Shown here one piece after another: positions 47,188 to 55,923 of a stretch of 64,000 nucleotides of DNA. Position 1 is the first letter of the stretch. Each line of letters opens with the position of its first letter. The notes below the pieces were generated by a model. The model saw nothing but the letters and a program-made list of their open reading frames with translations, was not told the origin of the DNA and did not search any database. A program made the translations under genes and the position numbers. Source of the DNA: Bacteroidales bacterium (lineage in GTDB: Bacteria > Bacteroidota > Bacteroidia > Bacteroidales > UBA10428); the NCBI GenBank assembly GCA_035299085.1, contig DATGXG010000026.1, positions 96,559-160,558 of the forward strand, written 5' to 3'.

Positions 47188-50094
47188 TCAGAATCCACCC
47201 GGTCCGTGATCATGATAACCACCCTGAGGTCCGCCGGCCGGAGGTCCACCACCCGGCCTGAAACCTCCCGGAGGCATGCCCGGAGGAGGTCCGCCGGGGA
47301 ATGTCCTGCCCGGTTCCTGTTTTTCCTGGGGAGCACCACGACTTGACCGTAAATTATAAGTAAACAATACAAGGAAATAACGTTTATAGGCGTTGATCCT
47401 GGTATCGGTCATGCTGGTAGCCGTTACAGATCTCGAAATACTCTGATTCTGGTTAAGAATGTCATAGGCACCTAACCGCACTTCAGCCGCCTTACTTTTC
47501 AGAAACTTCTTCCCTATACTGGCATTCCATACAAAGTACTGTTCGGTGTAATCATCGTTCATTTGTGATCCCTTGTTATACTGTCCAACGACATCCGTAT
47601 TAAACACTATACCTTTCCACAGGATCAGGTTAAGTTTGGCACTGGCTGACTGATACCAGTATATTTTCCTATCCATGAAATCAAGAGAATATTTGGTGAT
47701 GCTGTAATTGGAGGTATATGATACAGTAAAATCAACATTTGAGCTGATGTTGCTTGTGATGATGAGGCTGTTCATCAATGAATAATTGTTGGAGCGATTG
47801 ATCAGAGTCTGTGCAAACTCTGGTGTCTGGTTATAATTAAAACCATTTACAAGGCTGACGTTACTTTTAATCGGCTTCACAAAGTAACTCAGGTTAATCA
47901 TTGAATTCAGCTGGTACGAATGATCCAGGTTTACAGGATATGAAAGCTGGCTTCCGGGGTAAAGAGTTACGTCAATGCCATCAGGCCTCAGGAGCGTATC
48001 GTTCTGGGCATAAATGGTCTTATTTGAAATAATGTTCTTTGCATACTGTCCTCTCACAAATACGAAAGCATTAAAACCTGAAGTCGGATTGGCATAGGAG
48101 AAATTTGACATCAAATTGTGTGAGTATTCCTGCTTCAGGAAAGGATTACCTGTTCTGATCTTTCTCCTGTCGGAATTATCAATTGCATTTTGTAACTCAG
48201 TTATTGAAGGCACGTCGGTTTCTGTACGATAGAACACCCTGAGGTTACTGATTGCCGAAAACTTATAATTCAGCATAAGGTTAGGAAGAAAGCTCTGAAA
48301 AGTTTCGTTCACTTTGGCCTGTTTCGGAAAATCCTGCTGGCCTTTCAGGTCTGAACGCTCATAGTTCAATCCCACCATAAGATTCAGGTCCTTTTTATTA
48401 TACAGCCAGGATAATCCCACGCGGTTAGCATACAGGTTATTGTTGTAAACATTGGAAAGGGAATCCATGGAATTTGATTTATGATTCTCGGGATCAAGGG
48501 CAAAAACTTTTCGACTGTTATCGCTGCCCCTGAAATTATTGTTGTAGTTAAACTGTAACTGGCTGAATTTTCCAAGGGGTTCAGTGTAGTTGAAATTGGT
48601 ATTTAAGTTTAGATTATTGGTAAGCCCGTCAATTAACTGGTTATCCGGAATAGTGTCAACTGTTGCGAGGTCAGTGATGTCATTATTTCTCTTATCGTAA
48701 GAAACCGATGACCGTATCGAGAGGGTCCTTCCTTTCTTCACAAACTTATGCCTCCAGGTAAGGTCATTACCAAGGTTATATCCCAGGTTATCTGAAAAAG
48801 TCTGTTCAATACTTTGAGAATTAATATCACCTCCTGAGATCAGGCTTTGTGAAAATGAATTGTTCGAATTATCCTGCAGACTGAACCTTGGAACAATCAC
48901 CATTGAATTCATGGAGTCGATATTGTACTCGATTCTCATATTCAGTCGGTGGTTCTGGTTTTTCGAAGTGGTATAAGCCGAATCCTGTTCGAAGTTTCCC
49001 TGGTCAATTAACAGGTATTCAATATCCTTATTGGTGATCCGGGTTGTAGAAGATGTGTTGTAAAAATAGCTTCCTGAAACCGATATTTTTTTACCCCAAT
49101 TATCTATATAATTGAAACCTAATGAACTGTTTTTACTGATACCACCCCAGTCACCGAAGCTTCTTCCGCCCCAGCCGGTCCGCATGGATCCTCCTGAAGT
49201 GGCACCAATAAGGTCCTGCATGGCAAAATTCGACTGATTTATGTTATTGGTCATACCGCTGAAAGTAAACCGTTGTTGTCCCCTGAAAAGGTTAAAACTT
49301 CCTCCAGCCAGGTATTTATCATCGAAATTGGTACCTCCGGTAAACTTACCGAATGAACTGAATTTGCTGCTTTTTTTGGTTATAATATTGATTGTCCGTG
49401 ATGATTGTCCATCATCAAACCCTGTCAGTTCGGCCTGGTCGCTCAGCTTATTGAATACCTGCACCCTGTCAATAACCTCTGCAGGCAGGTTTCGAAGTGC
49501 AACTGAAGGATCATCGCCGAAGAAAGGTTTCCCGTCAACAAGTACTTTTTCCACTTTTTCACCACGGGCACTCACTGTTCCGTTTTCAACGGTAATCCCC
49601 GGCATCTTTTTCACAAGATCTTCAGCGTTGGCATCCTGCGTTACTTTGAATGATTCGGCAGTCATAACCGTTGTGTCACCTTTCTGAACTGCTGTTCCCT
49701 GGCCTACAACAACGACTTCCTTCAGCATTTTGCTGGCCATTTCAAGTGTAAAGGTTCCGAGGTCGGTCACCTGTTTTGTCAGGGTTATTTCCTGCCTGAT
49801 TTTTTCATAATTGATGCTCTGAATAGTCAGATGATAGGCTTTCTTTTTAAGGCCTGTAAGCAGAAATTTCCCGTCCACATCGGTAGTCCCTGCTACACGA
49901 TTGGTTGTATCCTTAACATCGGTGAGGAATACAAAAGCGCCGATAACCGGTTGATTGTCGGTTTTGTCAATGATTTTGCCGCTTACTTTATAGGATTGGG
50001 CTGAAACTGTGCCGATTCCGATAAGACCAAAAGAGAGAAAAAAGAATGTTTTTTTAAATAAAAGGGTAAAAAAAGATAATCGATCTTTAGCCAT
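47188..50094 (-). CDS. Outer-membrane beta-barrel protein, TonB-receptor-like, with Gly/Pro-rich tail
   Basis: A protein of 968 residues. The signal peptide ends near VSAQS (32-34). A CarboxypepD_reg-like domain follows (YKVSGKIIDKTDNQPVIGAF), then a plug-like region (DLVKKMPGITVENGTVSARG; VDGKPFFGDDPSVALRNLP), then a long OMP_b-brl_3-type barrel. After the barrel, the last ~50 residues are Gly-, Pro- and His-rich (for example GGPPPGMPPGGF and GGYHDHGPGGF). Such tails are unusual because barrel proteins normally end in an aromatic residue. The substrate is unknown; no lipoprotein partner lies beside it. It is divergent from crcB. Confidence 0.82.
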   Translation of the reverse strand: MAKDRLSFFTLLFKKTFFFLSFGLIGIGTVSAQSYKVSGKIIDKTDNQPVIGAFVFLTDVKDTTNRVAGTTDVDGKFLLTGLKKKAYHLTIQSINYEKIRQEITLTKQVTDLGTFTLEMASKMLKEVVVVGQGTAVQKGDTTVMTAESFKVTQDANAEDLVKKMPGITVENGTVSARGEKVEKVLVDGKPFFGDDPSVALRNLPAEVIDRVQVFNKLSDQAELTGFDDGQSSRTINIITKKSSKFSSFGKFTGGTNFDDKYLAGGSFNLFRGQQRFTFSGMTNNINQSNFAMQDLIGATSGGSMRTGWGGRSFGDWGGISKNSSLGFNYIDNWGKKISVSGSYFYNTSSTTRITNKDIEYLLIDQGNFEQDSAYTTSKNQNHRLNMRIEYNIDSMNSMVIVPRFSLQDNSNNSFSQSLISGGDINSQSIEQTFSDNLGYNLGNDLTWRHKFVKKGRTLSIRSSVSYDKRNNDITDLATVDTIPDNQLIDGLTNNLNLNTNFNYTEPLGKFSQLQFNYNNNFRGSDNSRKVFALDPENHKSNSMDSLSNVYNNNLYANRVGLSWLYNKKDLNLMVGLNYERSDLKGQQDFPKQAKVNETFQSFLPNLMLNYKFSAISNLRVFYRTETDVPSITELQNAIDNSDRRKIRTGNPFLKQEYSHNLMSNFSYANPTSGFNAFVFVRGQYAKNIISNKTIYAQNDTLLRPDGIDVTLYPGSQLSYPVNLDHSYQLNSMINLSYFVKPIKSNVSLVNGFNYNQTPEFAQTLINRSNNYSLMNSLIITSNISSNVDFTVSYTSNYSITKYSLDFMDRKIYWYQSASAKLNLILWKGIVFNTDVVGQYNKGSQMNDDYTEQYFVWNASIGKKFLKSKAAEVRLGAYDILNQNQSISRSVTATSMTDTRINAYKRYFLVLFTYNLRSSRGAPQEKQEPGRTFPGGPPPGMPPGGFRPGGGPPAGGPQGGYHDHGPGGF

Positions 50095-50207
50095 ACAAAT
50101 AGTATTAGTTGAAGTTCGGGTTAAAGGTAGATTTGCAAACCAACCGGTACAAAAATATTATACAAACTCATGTATTTTATAGACATAAAAGCAAATTCAC
50201 TATATTT

Positions 50208-50591
50208 ATGCCTATGCTTAAACAGGTATTTCTTGTTGGTTTTGGCGGCTTTATCGGCAGTGTCGCAAGGTTCTTCGTATCAAGGCTTAACCTGCGTTAT
50301 GATATATTATCTATACCGGTTGGCACCCTTACTGTTAATGTGGTAGGAAGCTTTATCATCGGGTTTCTGACAGGCATTTCAGTAAAAAGCAACCTGCTTT
50401 CTACAGAATGGCGACTTTTCCTGATGGTCGGTATCTGCGGGGGATTTACAACATTTTCGAGTTTCAGCAACGAGAACCTGATGCTGATGCACAACGGACA
50501 ATACGCTGCAGTTTTGCTTTATACATGCCTGAGCGTTATCCTGGGATTTGCCGCCGTATACCTGGGATATGCAACCACTAATTCTTTATAA
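50208..50591 (+). CDS. crcB: Fluoride exporter CrcB/Fluc
   Basis: About 126-128 residues with four membrane helices. Family signatures are LVGFGGFIGSVARFFVSR at the start, GTLTVNVVGSFIIGFL in the second helix and GGFTTFSSFSNE, which includes the conserved phenylalanine/threonine track. The open frame extends to 50109, but the first 33 residues are not membrane-like and do not match the family, so ATG 50208 or 50214 is preferred. Fluc proteins form dimeric fluoride channels. Here crcB is followed by DUF190 after 2 bp, a known association. No fluoride riboswitch motif is seen upstream. Confidence 0.9.
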   Translation: MPMLKQVFLVGFGGFIGSVARFFVSRLNLRYDILSIPVGTLTVNVVGSFIIGFLTGISVKSNLLSTEWRLFLMVGICGGFTTFSSFSNENLMLMHNGQYAAVLLYTCLSVILGFAAVYLGYATTNSL

Positions 50592-50593
50592 CT

Positions 50594-50953
50594 ATGGAAA
50601 CCACAGACCGTAGTGCGTTGAAAATCCATATCAGTTCAACCGATAAAATGGGTTCAAAGCTTTTGTATGAATACATTGTACATCAAGCGAAAAACAAAGG
50701 TATCACTGGTGTTACGGTTTACCGGGGTATCATGGGGTACGGGGCCAGCAGCAGTCATATAAGCACCTCGCGGTACTGGGAACTCACTGAAAAGCTTCCG
50801 GTTGTAATTGAGATGATTGATGTAACCAAAGTATTGGAAGATTTTTGTACTTTTCTTACGCCCCTGCTTGAAGAAACGAAGAAAGGTGTGCTGGTGACCA
50901 TTGAACCGGTGAGGGTGGTTTACCAAAAAGCAGGTTTGAAAAAATCAGTTTGA
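50594..50953 (+). CDS. DUF190 protein linked to CrcB
   Basis: A protein of 119 residues matching DUF190: ALKIHISSTDKMGSKLLYEYIV, then ITGVTVYRGIMGYGASS and LPVVIEMIDVTKVLEDF. It has a ferredoxin-like PII-related fold as far as known for this family, which suggests ligand sensing or regulation. No membrane segment is present. The gene starts 2 bp after crcB, so the two are co-transcribed. A role in regulating fluoride export is plausible but not demonstrated. Confidence 0.88.
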   Translation: METTDRSALKIHISSTDKMGSKLLYEYIVHQAKNKGITGVTVYRGIMGYGASSSHISTSRYWELTEKLPVVIEMIDVTKVLEDFCTFLTPLLEETKKGVLVTIEPVRVVYQKAGLKKSV

Positions 50954-50973
50954 ACGCTTCGCTGTTTGAACTC

Positions 50974-51050
50974 AATGCTAGGCGAAGTCTCCGACAAATA
51001 TTTAAAAGAATTGTACCGTTCAGACGAAGTCGGAGACTTCGCCTAGCATT
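50974..51050. repeat. Perfect 22-bp inverted repeat
   Basis: AATGCTAGGCGAAGTCTCCGAC at 50974-50995 — shown here as two parts, AATGCTAGGCG and AAGTCTCCGAC — is repeated exactly inverted at 51029-51050, with a 33-bp spacer. It lies between the convergent DUF190 and COG2509 genes. No T-run follows either arm, so it is more like an interspersed repeat than a terminator. Confidence 0.92.
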
Positions 51051-51125
51051 CTTGCAAGGCTTAGCCCTTTGAATAATTTCTTCAAACTTTTTTTAAACTT
51101 CATCCTCAAACCCTATCAAACCCTA

Positions 51126-52715
51126 TCAAACAAGGCTCCTGCCACACATCACAGCCATATTCTCCCCATCCACCGCCGACGAAACAATTCCTCCTGCATA
51201 TCCTGCTCCTTCACCCGCTGTGAAAAGGTTTTTGATTTTAACATGATTCCCGTTGTCCGGATCACGCGGAATTCGTACTGGTGATGAAGTCCTTGATTCC
51301 ACCCCTACAATAACCGCATCGCGGGTGAGAAATCCTTTCATTTTCCTGTCGAACATCCTGAACCCTTCCTGCAGGTTTCTTTTCATGAAATCAGGAAGCC
51401 ATTCGTGCATTGGCGAAGCTATGGTTCCTGGCAGATAGGAACAAACCGGCAAATTTTGCGAGGGCCGGCCTGATACAAAATCAGTAAGTCGCTGGGCCGG
51501 GGCGGATTGCCCTTTATGCGTCTGTTTATATGCCTTCTGTTCAAGCAATTCCTGGAGATGGACACCTGCCAATCCCTGCATATTCTGGTACGACCGGAAA
51601 TCTTCAGGATTTACCTGCACAACGATACCAGAGTTGGCAAAAGGGGAGTTCCGCTTTGAAAGCGACATGCCGTTTACAACAATCTCATAATTAGCTGTAG
51701 CTGAGGGAACAATTTGCCCACCGGGACACATGCAGAATGAATACACACCGCGGCCATTCACCTGTTCAACCTGGCTGTAACTCGCCGGCGGCAGGTATTT
51801 ATCCTTGCGGCAGTGATACTGTATATTATCAATCAGTTCCTGCGGGTGTTCAACCCTTACGCCCATGGCAAAGGCTTTGGATTCGATCTGAATTCCTCTC
51901 GACTGAAAAAGATAATACACATCCCTGGCAGAATGCCCTGTTGCTAAAATATAAGCCTTACCAGTTACCTTTTCGTTCTTATCGGTAAGCACATGAGTAA
52001 TTTTGTCGCCCGAAACACCTATGTCCGTTACCCGTGTATTGAAATTCAGAATGCCACCTGCATTTAGTATTGTTTTCCGCATATTGGCGATAACAGTAGG
52101 GAGCACATCCGAGCCTATATGAGGATGGGCTTCATAAAGCACACTTTCATCAGCACCGTGCAGATAAAAAATTTCTAGTATACGGTTGATATCACCTCTT
52201 TTCTTTGAACGGGTGTAAAGCTTGCCGTCGGAAAAAGTCCCGGCTCCGCCTTCGCCAAAACAATAATTGGAGTTCTCGTCGAGGATATGGTTGCTTTCGA
52301 GCATGTCGATATCCTGTTTCCGCTCGTGCGCCTGTTTTCCCCTTTCGAGAATCACAGGTTTAAACCCCAGTTCAATAAGCCTTAAGGAAGCAAACAACCC
52401 GGCAGGACCGGTTCCAACTACAACCACTTCGGGTTTTGAGGATACGTTCTGATAGTTAAAAGTATTTTCAACCGGTGAAGAAGGTTCTTCACCTATAAAT
52501 ACCTGGAAGGTCAAATCCATCTTAATATTTCTGCCGCGGGCATCAATTGATTTACGGATAATACGGATGAAGCTGATCTCGTCTTCGCTTATTTCCAGAG
52601 CCCGGGCAACTGCAGGTTTGTATAATTCTTCCGAGGAAGATTCGTAAGGCGATAATATAAGGGACAGTTCTTTTTTCAATGAATGAGGTTTAAAATAAGC
52701 TGCAAAATTACTCAA
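51126..52715 (-). CDS. FAD-dependent oxidoreductase of the COG2509 type
   Basis: A protein of 529 residues. An N-terminal ~90-residue domain precedes the dinucleotide-binding motif VVVGTGPAGLFASLRLIELG near 96-115 and ERGKQAHERKQDI. The family block FGEGGAGTFSDGKLYTR is near 150-166. The second FAD contact (LFTAGEGAGYAGGIVSSAVDG) is near the C-terminus. This family of uncharacterised flavoproteins is cytosolic and widespread in anaerobes; its substrate is not known. Its start overlaps the end of the PorT-like gene by 8 bp, so the two are probably co-transcribed and translationally coupled. Confidence 0.88.
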   Translation of the reverse strand: MSNFAAYFKPHSLKKELSLILSPYESSSEELYKPAVARALEISEDEISFIRIIRKSIDARGRNIKMDLTFQVFIGEEPSSPVENTFNYQNVSSKPEVVVVGTGPAGLFASLRLIELGFKPVILERGKQAHERKQDIDMLESNHILDENSNYCFGEGGAGTFSDGKLYTRSKKRGDINRILEIFYLHGADESVLYEAHPHIGSDVLPTVIANMRKTILNAGGILNFNTRVTDIGVSGDKITHVLTDKNEKVTGKAYILATGHSARDVYYLFQSRGIQIESKAFAMGVRVEHPQELIDNIQYHCRKDKYLPPASYSQVEQVNGRGVYSFCMCPGGQIVPSATANYEIVVNGMSLSKRNSPFANSGIVVQVNPEDFRSYQNMQGLAGVHLQELLEQKAYKQTHKGQSAPAQRLTDFVSGRPSQNLPVCSYLPGTIASPMHEWLPDFMKRNLQEGFRMFDRKMKGFLTRDAVIVGVESRTSSPVRIPRDPDNGNHVKIKNLFTAGEGAGYAGGIVSSAVDGENMAVMCGRSLV

Positions 52716-53436
52716 AATGCAGACTTACCATAAACATCCTTGAATTAAGCTTGTCGATAACGTGTGTATAAATCGCATCCGGTCCTTCAGGTACATTCGT
52801 TTTCAAAACATTTGTCACTCCTACCGAATATTTCAATTCAATGGAGATTTTTAAGGTGAAGTCTAGGTAAAAGTCAAATCCAGTCCCTAATTCATAATAC
52901 AAATCGAAAGGTTTCAGTAGAACCAGGTTGTTTTCTTTCCTCGATCTTCCCCATGTTTTCTTAGTTGCAGCAAGGTCAACCCGCATGTTAGCTCCTGAAA
53001 TGAGGTATGGCCTGAAATTGCTGAAGCGTTTTGATTTATATTTCACAAGAAGGGGAAACTCAAGGAAATTCGATTCGATTTTTAAAGGGATATCCCGCGG
53101 ATCGATGGAAGTGTTTTTAGTTACAAAATTGATTTCTCTTACACCGCCGAAAGCAATTCCGGGTGTAAACCGCAGGTCGAAGTTTTTTGCAAGTCTGAGG
53201 TTTGAAATGGCATGCACGTGAAAACCGGGACGGAGTGTGCTGACTTCGGTGTAAATTCCCGAATCAACGGCCATCTGACTATGCTTTATATTGAAATCCA
53301 TCGTGTTTACTCCGAGTGAAAACCCGAAATGGAGCCAGTCGTCATCATGATTTGGACTGCGCAGCACAACCTCTTTTTGCGCTTGAGCCTGAAGAAGAAT
53401 AACAGAAAAGGCAATGAAAAAGAATGTCCGTTTCAA
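52708..53436 (-). CDS. PorT-like outer-membrane beta-barrel protein, T9SS component
   Basis: A protein of 242 residues with a signal peptide (cleavage near QAQAQK) and an eight-strand-type outer-membrane barrel ending MFMVSLHFE. Length, the start of the mature part (LHFGFSLGVNTMDFNIKHS) and the PGIAFGG/IESNFLEFPLLVKYKSKR blocks match PorT/SprT as I know them, a protein required for type IX secretion and gliding in other Bacteroidota. It fits the T9SS cargo at 10050-16832. Similar porin-family barrels exist, so the PorT assignment is likely but not certain. Confidence 0.75.
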   Translation of the reverse strand: MKRTFFFIAFSVILLQAQAQKEVVLRSPNHDDDWLHFGFSLGVNTMDFNIKHSQMAVDSGIYTEVSTLRPGFHVHAISNLRLAKNFDLRFTPGIAFGGVREINFVTKNTSIDPRDIPLKIESNFLEFPLLVKYKSKRFSNFRPYLISGANMRVDLAATKKTWGRSRKENNLVLLKPFDLYYELGTGFDFYLDFTLKISIELKYSVGVTNVLKTNVPEGPDAIYTHVIDKLNSRMFMVSLHFE

Positions 53437-53550
53437 ATGTTCTTTATATAGTGTTCAGGTTATAAACGGGTAAGCAACAAAAATAGTCTATTAAATGAGA
53501 AAACCTTTACAACCTTATTTAGTATTTTAGCTGCCCTAAAAATTACAGCA

Positions 53551-54630
53551 ATGTACAGTGTTCAGTATCTACATGATTTCACAGCCCATGTATTCATGAA
53601 AATGGGATGCAGCAGGGAAGATTCGGTAAAGATTGCCGATGTGTTTCTTGCAGCAGAATTGAGGGGGCTTCCGTCTCACGGTATGATCCGGATCAAGGAT
53701 TATTTCCAGCTCTGGAAAGCCAACCGGATCAATGTAAAGCCAAACGTACGGATTGTTCATGAAACGCCGTCCACCGCAGTTGTCGACGGAGACGGGGCTG
53801 TCGGGATGGTTGCTGCCACAAGGTCAATGGAAATTGCCATAGAAAAGGCACAGAAATCAGGCAGCGGCTGGGTTTCAACCCGGAATTCAAATCATTACGG
53901 AATAGCCGGCTATTATGCCATGATGGCGTTGAAACACGATATGACAGGAATGTCGATGACCAATGCAAACCCACTTGTAGCACCCACTTTCTCAGTAAGT
54001 CCGATGCTTGGAACCAATCCCATTGCAGTAGCTATTCCGGCGGGAAAACAGCCTCCTTTTGTGGCTGATTTTGCCACTACGCCCATCGCACGGGGGAAAC
54101 TGGCTGTTGCTGAAAAGAAAGGGGAAAAAGTTCCGCTGGGTTTTGTACAGGATAAGGAAGGGTCGCCCACTGATGATCCCGCCATATTAAAATCGGGCGG
54201 TTCCATGCTTACCCTCGGTGGTGATTATGTTCATGGCAGTCATAAGGGATTTTGCCTGAGTGCCATCGTGGATATTTTCTCAGCGGTCTTCTCGGGTGCC
54301 AATTTTGGTCCCTTTGTACCTCCTTCAGTTGCCTATCTCCCTGTACTCGAGAAAAAAGTAGGGGAGGGAACCGGTCACTTTTTCGGAGCCATGCGCATTG
54401 ATGCATTCCAGGATGCCGAATCGTTCAAGTCCTCTATGGATGAGTGGATAACCACATTCAGAAATGCAAAGCCGGCAAAAGGTCACGATAAAGTGATTAT
54501 TCCCGGTGACCCGGAGCGTGAAAAAGAGCAGAAAATCAAAGCCGAAGGCATATCCGTTCTCAATGCCATTGCGTGTGAGATGAAGGAAATTGCAATTGAG
54601 CTCGGGGTACCGTTTGAAATCAGTGATTAG
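53551..54630 (+). CDS. Ldh/MDH2-family NAD(P)-dependent 2-hydroxyacid dehydrogenase
   Basis: A protein of 359 residues of the malate/L-lactate/ureidoglycolate dehydrogenase type, which is unrelated to the Rossmann-type enzymes. Signatures are LRGLPSHGMIRI near 36-47, RNSNHYGIAGYYA near 111-123, GTNPIAVAIP near 154-163, FATTPIARGK near 173-182 and HGSHKGFCLSAIVDI near 228-242. The His-Gly and Asn-His residues are the usual active-site positions. The substrate could be malate, lactate or a related 2-hydroxyacid. It is a single gene, divergent from porT; heptads begin directly after its stop codon. Confidence 0.9.
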   Translation: MYSVQYLHDFTAHVFMKMGCSREDSVKIADVFLAAELRGLPSHGMIRIKDYFQLWKANRINVKPNVRIVHETPSTAVVDGDGAVGMVAATRSMEIAIEKAQKSGSGWVSTRNSNHYGIAGYYAMMALKHDMTGMSMTNANPLVAPTFSVSPMLGTNPIAVAIPAGKQPPFVADFATTPIARGKLAVAEKKGEKVPLGFVQDKEGSPTDDPAILKSGGSMLTLGGDYVHGSHKGFCLSAIVDIFSAVFSGANFGPFVPPSVAYLPVLEKKVGEGTGHFFGAMRIDAFQDAESFKSSMDEWITTFRNAKPAKGHDKVIIPGDPEREKEQKIKAEGISVLNAIACEMKEIAIELGVPFEISD

Positions 54631-54631
54631 T

Positions 54632-54659
54632 GACTGGTAACTGGTGACTGGTAACTGGT
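54632..54659. repeat. Heptad array (G/A)ACTGGT x4
   Basis: Four seamless 7-bp units alternate GACTGGT and AACTGGT and begin two bases after the ldh stop codon. Read on the other strand they are ACCAGTC/ACCAGTT, the same word as the TCACCAG heptads at 39695-39722. Confidence 0.88.
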
Positions 54660-54663
54660 GGTT

Positions 54664-54783
54664 CGTTCGGCTAAGGCTCTGCCTTAGTCGACTTATCTAA
54701 TCAGGCTCCGCCTGATTGAATTAATTACTTTCAGGCACAGCCTGAAAAGATATATACGACCGAGGTAGAACCTCGACCGAACG
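54664..54783. repeat. Element of four hairpins enclosed by an outer stem
   Basis: The outer arms CGTTCGG (54664-54670) and CCGAACG (54777-54783) enclose four perfect hairpins: CTAAGGCTCTGCCTTAG (54671-54687), AATCAGGCTCCGCCTGATT (54699-54717), TTCAGGCACAGCCTGAA (54730-54746) and CGAGGTAGAACCTCG (54761-54775). Each loop has the form GG-N3-CC. It separates the ldh and nitroreductase genes. Confidence 0.92.
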
Positions 54784-54815
54784 GGGGCGAAATCCTTCAA
54801 ACAGATACCACATAT

Positions 54816-55562
54816 ATGATTAAAGCCATAGAATCACACCGCAGCATTCGCAAATACAAAGCGGACCCAATAAGTGATGAGCTGCTGAATACAGTGCTGA
54901 CAGCAGGAACACGCGCGTCCACAACCGGGAACATGCAGGTTTACAGTATTATTGTTACAACAGGCCAGGAGCTGAAGGAAAAGCTGTGGGAGGTGCATTT
55001 TAAACAGAACATGGTAAAGCAGGCACCTGTTGTTCTAACTTTTTGTGCCGATTTCAACCGGTTCAATAAATGGTGCCGCCACAGGAAAGCAGAGCCAGGG
55101 TATGACAATTTTCTGTCTTTTATGACGGCTGTAATTGACGCCCTTCTGGCTGCGCAAAATTGTTGCCTGGCCGCTGAGGAAAACGGACTGGGTATATGTT
55201 ACCTGGGTACCACGACTTACAATGCAGATAAAATTATTGAAATACTTGATCTTCCTGAGGCCGTAGTTCCAGTTACAACCGTAGTTATGGGCTACCCCGA
55301 TGAGTTACCGGGACTCACCGACCGATTGCCGGTGGAAGCAGTAGTACACTTTGAGAAGTACAGTGATTATTCAAATGATGATATTGACAGGCTTTACACT
55401 GAAAAGGAGGCCCTGCCCTTAACCGCAAAGCTTCTGCAGGAAAACAACATGGAAACCCTTGCACAGATATTCGCCCACAGGCGGTATACAAAAAAGGACA
55501 ATGTGACGTTTTCCAACAAGTACCTGGAGGTGATAAGGAAACAGGGGTTTATGAATCAGTGA
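54816..55562 (+). CDS. Nitroreductase-family FMN oxidoreductase
   Basis: A protein of 248 residues. The N-terminal SHRSIRKYKADPISDELLNTVLTAGTRAST block contacts FMN phosphate and GICYLGTTTYNAD near 129-141 gives the second FMN contact. Residues 160-190 include the usual VPVTTVVMGYPDELPGLTDRLP segment. The family reduces nitro compounds, quinones or flavins with NAD(P)H; the length and C-terminal half fit an NfsA/FRP-like form. Its physiological substrate cannot be named. It is a single gene between two palindromic elements. Confidence 0.88.
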   Translation: MIKAIESHRSIRKYKADPISDELLNTVLTAGTRASTTGNMQVYSIIVTTGQELKEKLWEVHFKQNMVKQAPVVLTFCADFNRFNKWCRHRKAEPGYDNFLSFMTAVIDALLAAQNCCLAAEENGLGICYLGTTTYNADKIIEILDLPEAVVPVTTVVMGYPDELPGLTDRLPVEAVVHFEKYSDYSNDDIDRLYTEKEALPLTAKLLQENNMETLAQIFAHRRYTKKDNVTFSNKYLEVIRKQGFMNQ

Positions 55563-55914
55563 TCAAGGCCGTCATTGCGAGGAGCGTGACAAAACTCTGA
55601 TTATACCGATATTTTAAAGTCGACGAAGCAATCTGCCCGCACAGGCAGAGCGCAACAAAGAGTGCTACACCGGTGCCTCTCTTTCTTGGCAATGGTCTTC
55701 CTGTTCAGGCAGATTACTTCGTCGCATTAATTATTAACTATAATCAGTTATATTCCAAGCTCCTCGCAATGACGGCTGTAGTTCGCTGTTTATAACTCTC
55801 CCCTTAATTTAAAAACTGCACTAGGAATTCTCATTGGAAATATTGTATCTTTAGTCGTCAAATATGACTTTTAATACCGTTGGAATTTTGTTTACGGTAT
55901 AAATAAAATTTAAA
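55563..55914. other. Intergenic region holding a MITE-like palindromic element and a leader palindrome
   Basis: It contains the repeat at 55569-55775 and an inverted repeat ATACCGT...ACGGTAT (55874-55900) 14 bp before the ATG at 55915. No gene-like frame was found in it. Confidence 0.7.
55569..55775. repeat. 207-bp MITE-like element with terminal and subterminal inverted repeats
   Basis: The terminal arms CCGTCATTGCGAGGAGC (55569-55585) and its exact complement (55759-55775) are 17 bp long. The subterminal arms CGACGAAGCAATCTGCC (55621-55637) and GGCAGATTACTTCGTCG (55708-55724) match at 16 of 17 bp. No open frame lies inside. The words GTCATTGCGAGGAGC and GAAGCAATCTGCC occur, from memory, in dispersed repeats of many unrelated bacteria. 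Confidence 0.92.
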
Positions 55915-55923
55915 ATGTTATAT

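Noticed and set aside
50095..50213. Fluoride riboswitch before crcB
   Set aside because: None of the conserved helices or the loop sequences that I know for the motif can be seen.
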